Part shown: positions 31,807 to 37,751 of the stretch, in pieces
Layout: the number at the start of each line of letters is the position of its first letter
Position numbering within the stretch: the first letter of the stretch is position 1
DNA from: Gammaproteobacteria bacterium
Lineage (GTDB): Bacteria; Pseudomonadota; Gammaproteobacteria; Xanthomonadales; Wenzhouxiangellaceae
Reading direction: 5' to 3'
Length of the DNA stretch: 37,751 nt
Assembly: GCA_021772955.1 (NCBI GenBank)
Contig: JAJFKZ010000080.1
Location: 1 to 37,751, forward strand
Notes under the pieces: model-generated
Seen by the model: the letters and a program-made list of their open reading frames with translations, nothing else
The model's database searches: none
Told to the model about the DNA's origin: nothing
Made by a program: the position numbers and the translations under genes

Positions 31807-33306
31807 TCAGGCCGCTTCGGCCTCGGCCTTCACCGGACCATGCACTAACGCATCCCTGGTCGCATCAACCAGCAGATCAACTTCGGCGCTGGTGATCTTG
31901 AAATGCGGGGTATAGCGCAGAGAGTTCTTGCCGCCATGAATCACATTGATGCCATGCATGCGCATGTATTCTTCAATGCTGTTGGCACCATGACTCTTGT
32001 ACTGACGGGCGTTGAGTTCCACTGAAAACAACAGGCCCGTGCCTTGAACCTTGGTAATGATGCCGGGCATTTCCGCCTGCAGTTGTTTGAATTTCTTCAG
32101 TATTTCTTCACCGCGCTCGCGAATATTGGCGCGAATTACCGGGGTAATACCATTCAGTACTACATTGCCGATGTCCAGCGCTCGGGGTGCAGCGGTCATG
32201 GTATTGCCATACACGCCTTTGCGGTAGATGCCCGCGCTCTCGGCTGACATTGCCAGCACTGACATCGGATACTGACCACCGTTCAGGGCCTTGGAATAGG
32301 TTTCCAGATCTGGCGCTGGCAGGTTTTCAAAACCCGGATAGTCGACTACCGACAACACTCCCTGGGTACGCAATCCGGCCTGTATGCTGTCGATCAACAG
32401 CAGTGCGCCGTGGGCACTGGTCAACTCGCGCGCAGCTGCATAAAATTCAGGCGTGATGGCCTGGCCGGGATTGCCTTCACCCATCACCGGTTCCATGAAC
32501 AGTGATTCGATGAACACATTGTCCTGATCAGCTTGTGCGAATGCAGCGCGCAGGCCATCGATGTCGTTGGGTGTCACCGTGATGAGATCATCCAGGCTGC
32601 GGAAACTGGCCAGGTGATTGCGATAGGTCTTCAAAGTGGAGTCGGAATAGCGTGCCGGGCGATCGGTGCGGCCATGAAAGCCCCCGCTTAGCGACATTTG
32701 CTTGATGCGTTTGCCGGCATGCTGGCCGCCAGCGTCGGTGTGCACCTTGGCGTTGATATCTGAAATGCGTGCCGCGACGGTGACCGATTCCGAGCCAGAG
32801 TTCAGGCACAGGAATTTGCTGAATGGACAGCCCTGTTCGCGACGATGACCGATTTCCCGGCGCAGTGATGTGGCAAAGCGCAGCTGACTGAAGCTCGGGC
32901 TCATGATGTTGGCCATCACCTGTGGCTGGCTCAAGACATCCAGGATGGCTTGTGGAGCATGACCGAAGCCGAGCATGCCGTAGCCGCCGTTGTCATGCAT
33001 GACCGCGCCCTTGATCGTAATCAGCCACGGGCCCTTGGCGGCCAGAGTGACGTAGGGGTTGATTGCATCATCGGCATAAAAATTGACATAGTTGTGCTGC
33101 ACGACCTCAATCAGCTCAGCTTCGTCCTTGTCCAGCAGATCGCCAAACTCTTCGCGCAGTTGATGATAAGCCTTGACTGCGGCATCGATGGCCAATACGA
33201 GGTTCTGATCGCTGGCAGCGAAGCGTTCAATGACAGCATCCGGCAAACCGGTGGTTTTGGCTTGCCCGGCGGCGCGTAGGGGTTGAAGTTTGTTGATGAT
33301 ACTCAT
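31807..33306 (-). CDS. Class III PLP-dependent aminotransferase
   Basis: A 499-residue fold-type I enzyme. The PLP lysine is Lys339 in YSKALNGGQYP and the pyridine-binding Asp306 is in LLLIDSIQAGLRTQG, where class III enzymes usually have D-E-x-Q-T-G. The phosphate-binding region is LCLNSGSESVTVAAR and the FHGRT pattern follows. About 90 N-terminal residues precede the core, making it longer than typical ornithine or GABA aminotransferases (about 400-450). The substrate is not assignable; lysine-, omega-amino-acid- and glutamate-semialdehyde-type activities are all possible. No clear ribosome site. Confidence 0.85.
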   Translation of the reverse strand: MSIINKLQPLRAAGQAKTTGLPDAVIERFAASDQNLVLAIDAAVKAYHQLREEFGDLLDKDEAELIEVVQHNYVNFYADDAINPYVTLAAKGPWLITIKGAVMHDNGGYGMLGFGHAPQAILDVLSQPQVMANIMSPSFSQLRFATSLRREIGHRREQGCPFSKFLCLNSGSESVTVAARISDINAKVHTDAGGQHAGKRIKQMSLSGGFHGRTDRPARYSDSTLKTYRNHLASFRSLDDLITVTPNDIDGLRAAFAQADQDNVFIESLFMEPVMGEGNPGQAITPEFYAAARELTSAHGALLLIDSIQAGLRTQGVLSVVDYPGFENLPAPDLETYSKALNGGQYPMSVLAMSAESAGIYRKGVYGNTMTAAPRALDIGNVVLNGITPVIRANIRERGEEILKKFKQLQAEMPGIITKVQGTGLLFSVELNARQYKSHGANSIEEYMRMHGINVIHGGKNSLRYTPHFKITSAEVDLLVDATRDALVHGPVKAEAEAA

Positions 33307-33383
33307 GCTATTAAGTTCTCTGTTTTGCTGTTCCGTTACTAGTGACCGGACAAGTGTGAAAATGATTCATTGATGTGGTCATC

Positions 33384-34496
33384 TTAGGCATTCTGTTGAT
33401 GCTGTGCAAGCGCCCAGTCTATATGTTCACGCAGCATCGCTGAGGGATGGGCGCGGCGTTGTTGCAGCGCCGCCACGAGCATTCTCGAAGTTGGCGCATT
33501 GCCCAGCGCTACGGCGATGTTGCGTAACCATTGCAGGTAACCAATACGGCGAATGGCAGTGCCCTGGGTGTGCTGCAGAAACTCGTCCTCGGTCCAGGCG
33601 AACAATTCCAGCAGTTGGGGCGCATCCAGATGGCTGCGGGGGGTAAAGTCGATTTCCTTGCTGTGCCTGGCAAACTTGTTCCACGGACAGATCGCCAAAC
33701 AGTCATCGCAACCGAAAACATGGTTGCCAATGGCTTTGCGATACTGCACCGGAATACTGTCTTTGTGCTCAATGGTCAGATAGGAAATGCACTTGCGCGC
33801 GTCCAGTTGATACGGGGCGGTGATCGCTCCGGTCGGGCAGATGGTGATGCATTTGCTGCAGCTGCCACAGTGGTTAGTGGCCGGTGTATCCAGCGGCAAG
33901 CTTAATGTGGAATAGATTTCGCCGAGAAAGAACCAGTTGCCGGCCGCGCGATCCAGCAGGTTGGTGTGCTTGCCGATCCATCCCAGCCCCGCTTTTTGCG
34001 CATAGACTTTTTCCATTACCGGCGCCGAATCGACAAAGGCCCGATGCTGGCCGCCAGCCTTTTCTGCAATCCGGGCCGCCAGGCGAGCCAATCGTTTGCG
34101 CATCATTTTGTGGTAATCACGGCCCACGGCATAGCGGGAAATGTGGCCTTTCTGGGGTTGTTGTTGCAGTTCGTGCGGCGCAGTGGCAGCGGCGGTCAGG
34201 TAGTCCATGCGCACACAGATCACGCTTTTGACATCGGCATGCAGCAGTTGCGGTTGCGAGCGTAAATGCGCATGTCTTTGCATCCATTCCATGCTGCCAT
34301 GTTGGCCTTGCTCCAGCCACTGCATCAGGTACTCGGCATGCTGCCCCGGATCCGGATCACAAATGCCAATGGCGCTGAAACCCAGTTCTTCACTCCAGTC
34401 GTTAAGCTGTTGTCGCCACTCTGCCGCTGACCAGTTTGTGCCTGGGTATTCGGGCAAATGTGCGGTCTGGGCAGGAGCATTGGATTGATCAGGCAT
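33384..34496 (-). CDS. queG: Epoxyqueuosine reductase
   Basis: The last step of queuosine tRNA modification, a cobalamin-dependent reduction of epoxyqueuosine. It has 370 residues (E. coli 379). Two 4Fe-4S ferredoxin-type motifs are present, CGSCSKCITICPTGAI and CDDCLAICPWN, plus a further Cys at CISYLTIEHK. The cobalamin-binding N-terminal domain has RYAVGRDYHKMMRKRL and FVDSAPVMEKVYAQKAGLGWIGK. The start codon lies 11 bp from the divergent nnr start, as in the yjeS/yjeF arrangement of E. coli. Confidence 0.96.
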   Translation of the reverse strand: MPDQSNAPAQTAHLPEYPGTNWSAAEWRQQLNDWSEELGFSAIGICDPDPGQHAEYLMQWLEQGQHGSMEWMQRHAHLRSQPQLLHADVKSVICVRMDYLTAAATAPHELQQQPQKGHISRYAVGRDYHKMMRKRLARLAARIAEKAGGQHRAFVDSAPVMEKVYAQKAGLGWIGKHTNLLDRAAGNWFFLGEIYSTLSLPLDTPATNHCGSCSKCITICPTGAITAPYQLDARKCISYLTIEHKDSIPVQYRKAIGNHVFGCDDCLAICPWNKFARHSKEIDFTPRSHLDAPQLLELFAWTEDEFLQHTQGTAIRRIGYLQWLRNIAVALGNAPTSRMLVAALQQRRAHPSAMLREHIDWALAQHQQNA

Positions 34497-34501
34497 ATAA
34501 T
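34496..34501 (+). promoter_or_regulatory. TATAAT -10 element abutting the nnr start
   Basis: A perfect TATAAT ends six bases before the nnr ATG (34508). Transcription would begin at or next to the ATG, giving a leaderless mRNA. No -35 hexamer or extended -10 was found at standard spacing, and no Shine-Dalgarno precedes the ATG. Confidence 0.4.
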
Positions 34502-34507
34502 ATTCTC

Positions 34508-36100
34508 ATGACAGCGACCCTATTATATACGGCTGCACAAATGCAGCAGATGGATCAACGGCTGGCGGCCCTGCGCAAGGTGCCCAGTTACCAGTTGATG
34601 TTCGATGCAGCCAGTGCAGCCAAACGCGTGCTGCGGGCCAATTGGCCGGAAGCCAGAAGTGTGGTCATCGTCACTGGCGGTGGCAACAACGGTGGCGATG
34701 GCTGGTTGTTGTCGGTCTTGTTGCAGGGCAGTGATTATCAGGTCAGGGTCTGCGCCATGGCTGATCCAGAACAACTGCGTGGCGATGCCGCCAAGGCCTA
34801 TGCTGCAGCTTGCGTACAGGACGTTACCTGGATTGCTGGCTGGCAAGCCGGGGCAGACGCCGCAATAGCGCAGCTGTTGCAGCAGGCGGATGTGCTGGTG
34901 GACGCACTGCTCGGCACCGGTTTGCGGGGTGCTTTGCGTGCTCCGATCTCCGCTTTGGTTACTGCCATGAATGACAGCCACAAGCCGGTGTTGGCCGTGG
35001 ATATTCCCACCGGACTGCAGTCCGATAGCGGTGTCGTGGCTGGCGTGGCGATTCGTGCCAGCGTAACCATCACTTTTGTTGGCGGCAAACGTGGCCAGTT
35101 CAGCGCCGATGGACCGGACCATTGTGGGCGTCTGGTGCTGGATGATCTGGGCTGGCGTGAGCATGCTGCAGACGCAGATCAGCGACCGGCGGATGAGCAA
35201 ACAGGTACCGTGCGCCTGGCCGATACTGAGCTTTTGCGCTGCTTGCCGGTGCGCCAGGCAAACAGTCACAAGAATGTGTACGGGCGGGTATTGGTGCTGG
35301 CCGGACAGCCGGGTATGGCAGGTGCTGGTCTGCTTAGTGCTGCTGCGGCCTTGCGCAGCGGGGCCGGCTTGGTGGTTTTGGCGACCAGTGCCGAACATGC
35401 AGCCATGTTGCACACATCGCAGCCGGAATTGATGATCACCGCGGTCGACGCCCAGGCAGCTACAGATCAGGCATTACAGCAGCAGTTGCACGCCGCTGAT
35501 TGCGTCGTGTTCGGGCCGGGTATCGGTCGTGGAGACTGGGCGCAGCAATGCTGGCGCGCGGTATTGGCCGCCGCCGACCAGCGTCCGGGGGGGCTGTCGG
35601 TGGTCGTGGATGCCGATGGTTTGTATTGGCTGCAACAGCAGCCGGATTCGGCCAGAAAGCTTGAACTGACCATCACCCCGCATCCGGGCGAGGCCGCAAT
35701 GCTGTTGGATTGCTCCAGCCAGACTGTACAGCAAGAACGCTTTGTTGCCGCCGCTGAACTGGCCAGGCGCTACCAGGCCGTGACCGTGCTGAAAGGCAAT
35801 GGCAGTCTGGTGGCGGACTCAGCTGCTGGCCTCTGGCTTTGCCCGCACGGCCATCCCGGCATGGCGACGGCCGGCAGCGGCGATGTGTTGAGTGGCATTT
35901 GCGCGGCGTTGCTGGCGCATCGACAAGCAGCTGTGAGCGGCGCCGACAAGATCCGGCTGGTTGCCACTGCAGTGCTGGCCCATGCACTGGCTGGCGAGCA
36001 GGCACTGCGCATGCAGTCGCCGCCTGGCGCCAGCAGTACCGCCTATGCAGGGATGATCGCCAGCGACATCATTGCTGGTCTGCCCGGGGTGCTGCCATGA
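34508..36100 (+). CDS. nnr: Bifunctional NAD(P)H-hydrate epimerase/dehydratase
   Basis: Repairs damaged NAD(P)HX. It has 530 residues (E. coli YjeF 515). The N-terminal epimerase domain has GGGNNGGDGWL (57-67) and LLGTGLRGALRAPI. The C-terminal ADP-dependent dehydratase domain has AGQPGMAGAGLLSAAAALRSGAGL, TPHPGEAAML and TAGSGDVLSG (454-463) with Asp459. The start is MTATLLYTAAQMQQMD; codons further upstream lie inside the divergent queG gene. The stop overlaps the tsaE ATG. It heads nnr-tsaE-amidase. Confidence 0.95.
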   Translation: MTATLLYTAAQMQQMDQRLAALRKVPSYQLMFDAASAAKRVLRANWPEARSVVIVTGGGNNGGDGWLLSVLLQGSDYQVRVCAMADPEQLRGDAAKAYAAACVQDVTWIAGWQAGADAAIAQLLQQADVLVDALLGTGLRGALRAPISALVTAMNDSHKPVLAVDIPTGLQSDSGVVAGVAIRASVTITFVGGKRGQFSADGPDHCGRLVLDDLGWREHAADADQRPADEQTGTVRLADTELLRCLPVRQANSHKNVYGRVLVLAGQPGMAGAGLLSAAAALRSGAGLVVLATSAEHAAMLHTSQPELMITAVDAQAATDQALQQQLHAADCVVFGPGIGRGDWAQQCWRAVLAAADQRPGGLSVVVDADGLYWLQQQPDSARKLELTITPHPGEAAMLLDCSSQTVQQERFVAAAELARRYQAVTVLKGNGSLVADSAAGLWLCPHGHPGMATAGSGDVLSGICAALLAHRQAAVSGADKIRLVATAVLAHALAGEQALRMQSPPGASSTAYAGMIASDIIAGLPGVLP

Positions 36101-36645
36101 CTGCGCATGAGCACGATAGCGCCGCTGGAGCGGTCGCAGGGCAGCTCGATATCAGCGCGCTGGCAGCAACCCAGAACCTGGCCGTAGCGCTGGCTGCAGA
36201 TGGTCAGATGCTGCGGGGTAAGGTCATGTATCTGCAAGGTGATCTGGGGGCGGGGAAAACCACGCTGATCAGATACCTGCTGCGTGCGCTGGGTGAGACG
36301 GCAACGATCAAAAGTCCTACCTATGGATTGCTGGAGACCTATCAAGTGCCAGCAGATGGCCCAAAGCCACTGCAGGTATTGCATCTGGATCTGTACCGGC
36401 TGGAGGACGCCGAAGAGCTGGAATACCTGGGGCTAAGAGATCAGTTTGATGCCGACACCTTGGTGCTGGTGGAGTGGCCGGAGCGTGGTGCCGGGGTGTT
36501 GCCGACTGCGGATATGACGATTCATATCCATGTGGATGCAGAGCACAGATGGGCTGTCATCACACCAGCGCCATTCAGGCAAGCAGTTGAACATCGGCTT
36601 GACAGCTTGAAAAATGTGATACGCAAGATTCATAAAGAGTATTAG
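36097..36645 (+). CDS. tsaE: tRNA threonylcarbamoyladenosine biosynthesis ATPase TsaE
   Basis: A 182-residue P-loop ATPase that works with TsaB and TsaD to make t6A37 in ANN-decoding tRNAs. Walker A is GDLGAGKTT (48-56), followed by SPTYGLLETY, HLDLYRLEDAEELEYLGL and LVEWPERG, the conserved TsaE blocks. The start overlaps the nnr stop (ATGA); upstream codons in this frame lie within nnr and are not used. It is somewhat longer than E. coli TsaE (153) because of N- and C-terminal tails. Confidence 0.95.
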   Translation: MTAHEHDSAAGAVAGQLDISALAATQNLAVALAADGQMLRGKVMYLQGDLGAGKTTLIRYLLRALGETATIKSPTYGLLETYQVPADGPKPLQVLHLDLYRLEDAEELEYLGLRDQFDADTLVLVEWPERGAGVLPTADMTIHIHVDAEHRWAVITPAPFRQAVEHRLDSLKNVIRKIHKEY

Positions 36646-36756
36646 CTAGTTGTCATAGCTTGCGGATTTTAATATAAAAAATAGTTAAAAAAACTTGATT
36701 ATTCACCCTGCATTGTGCACTATGTAGGCGTATAGTTGCGTTCGCATGGACTGTTA

Positions 36757-37751
36757 ATGGGAATAATCACGAAAAACATCGGCTGTCTGTTGCTGCTGTC
36801 GTGGCTGGTTTTTCCTGCTGTGGCTTCTGATATCGAGGACTTCAGAGTCTGGTCGGGGCCGGATAAAACCCGCGCCGTACTGGATTTGAATGGTCCGGTC
36901 GAGCATCAGTTGTTCATGCTGCAGAATCCACCCAGAGTGGTCATCGATATTACCGGTGCTGGCCTTGGCACTGAGTTGTCGCTGCCAGCCAGCCGTTCCG
37001 CCGGTCCGTTGCACCGCATCCGTCATGGTGTGCGGGCACAAGATACCCTGCGTGTGGTGTTTGATCTGAGTGAGGACGTCAAGCCGAAAAGCTTTCTGCT
37101 GAATCCGGTGGCCGGTCATGGCCATCGTCTGGTTATTGATCTGTTTCCGCTGCAAGCCAACGAGGTGATAGCACCACCAAGTTGGGATCCCAATCCGGAG
37201 CGCGATATCATGGTCGCCATCGATGCCGGTCACGGTGGTGAGGATCCCGGCGCCACCGGCCCGCGCGGCGTACAGGAAAAACGCGTTACGCTGGAAATCG
37301 CCAAGCGTCTGCAGCAGGAGCTGAATGCCTTGCCCGGCATCAAGAGTTTTCTGATTCGCGACGGCGATTACTATATCGAACTTCGGCAGCGCTATGAAAT
37401 GGCGCGCAAGCAACGCGCCGACCTGTTCGTCTCCATCCATGCGGATGCCTTCAAAACGCCCAAGCCAAGCGGCAGTTCGGTGTTCATTCTGTCACGCAAT
37501 GGCGCTACCAGTGAAGCGGCGCGTCTGCTTGCTGACAGCGAAAACCGCGCCGATGAAATTGGCGGCGTGTTTCTGGGCGACAAGGACGATACCGTGCGCA
37601 CCGTGATTCTCGAGTTGTCTCAGTCGGGCACCATGCAGGCCAGTGATCTGGCCGCCGACAGCTTGCTGGGCTCGTTGCGGAGCATTGGCAAGGTGCACAA
37701 GGACCGTGTCGAACGTGCCAATTTTGCCGTATTACGATCTCCGGATGTGCC
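36757..37751 (+). CDS. N-acetylmuramoyl-L-alanine amidase (AmiB/AmiC type), 3' truncated by the window
   Basis: The 331 visible codons encode a periplasmic cell-wall amidase that splits septal peptidoglycan. Residues 1-24 are a signal peptide (ending AVASD). An AMIN domain follows (about 26-130, DFRVWSGPDKTRAVLDL). The Amidase_3 domain starts at about 150 with the zinc ligands His159 and Glu162 (AIDAGHGGEDPGATG) and His228 (SIHADAF). The frame is open at 37751, so the catalytic C-terminus and any LysM domain are outside. The position after tsaE matches tsaE-amiB-mutL in other gammaproteobacteria. The 111-bp gap from tsaE is A+T-rich. Confidence 0.93.
   Translation, partial: MGIITKNIGCLLLLSWLVFPAVASDIEDFRVWSGPDKTRAVLDLNGPVEHQLFMLQNPPRVVIDITGAGLGTELSLPASRSAGPLHRIRHGVRAQDTLRVVFDLSEDVKPKSFLLNPVAGHGHRLVIDLFPLQANEVIAPPSWDPNPERDIMVAIDAGHGGEDPGATGPRGVQEKRVTLEIAKRLQQELNALPGIKSFLIRDGDYYIELRQRYEMARKQRADLFVSIHADAFKTPKPSGSSVFILSRNGATSEAARLLADSENRADEIGGVFLGDKDDTVRTVILELSQSGTMQASDLAADSLLGSLRSIGKVHKDRVERANFAVLRSPDV

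Noticed and set aside
36754-37440. A 228-codon minus-strand open frame at the right edge
   Set aside because: It is antisense to the amidase gene, which has a signal peptide, AMIN domain and zinc-ligand motifs on the plus strand.

Overview
The window reads as chromosomal DNA of a gammaproteobacterium. The evidence is gene content and order: a pspABC block behind a sigma-54 type promoter, prfC (RF3), a YheS-type ABC-F ATPase, tesB, rnd, a dsbB / class II DAHP synthase pair, and the queG // nnr-tsaE-amidase cluster known from many gammaproteobacteria. I cannot name the genus. Genes are closely spaced on both strands, with several 1-4 base start/stop overlaps. No rRNA, tRNA or CRISPR array was seen.

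Layout. 1-240: a small element with terminal inverted repeats. 294-1650 (-): pspABC. 2026-5234 (+): exported FKBP isomerase, DUF1289 protein, NudL-type NUDIX hydrolase, exported DUF4139 protein. 5329-5742 (-): exported Gly/His/Arg-rich protein. 5820-7056 (+): enoyl-CoA isomerase and a fragment resembling the MmgE/PrpD C-terminus. 7183-11404 (+): prfC, MATE pump, nucleoside transporter. 11413-11776: dead peroxiredoxin gene fused to a repeat remnant. 11798-14566 (-): large exported M14 peptidase. 14700-15020 (+): PspB-like membrane protein. 15153-15411: second MITE-like element. 15407-17987 (-): cysteine dioxygenase-like gene coupled to a MetX-family acyltransferase, then an exported methyltransferase-like protein. 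18193-20094 (-): ABC-F ATPase. 20164-23626 (+): DUF819 permease, rhomboid protease, SIMPL protein, acyl-CoA thioesterase II. 23733-24932 (-): RNase D. 25116-28978 (+): exported formylglycine-generating-enzyme-like protein, dsbB, DAHP synthase. 29021-30919: transposase-free cargo element. 30956-31597 (+): exported peroxiredoxin. 31807-34496 (-): class III aminotransferase, queG. 34508-37751 (+): nnr, tsaE, and an N-acetylmuramoyl-L-alanine amidase that runs off the end.

Most genes are housekeeping or envelope-related. The psp genes, FKBP isomerase, DsbB, rhomboid protease, M14 peptidase and amidase all act at or beyond the inner membrane. queG, nnr, tsaE and prfC are translation, tRNA-modification or metabolite-repair genes.

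The accessory part that stands out is 29015-30925: 1.9 kb with 27-bp perfect terminal inverted repeats and a 6-bp direct repeat at both junctions. It has no recognisable transposase. It carries a coiled-coil/winged-helix protein, a 46-residue very basic protein preceded by a perfect CRP-like palindrome and followed by a strong terminator, a small phage-type hypothetical protein, a phage-type HTH protein, and a decayed gene with an in-frame stop. Its visible base composition is more A+T-rich than the flanking genes. Two further small elements are bounded by CTAG, and several short tandem duplications lie at gene edges.
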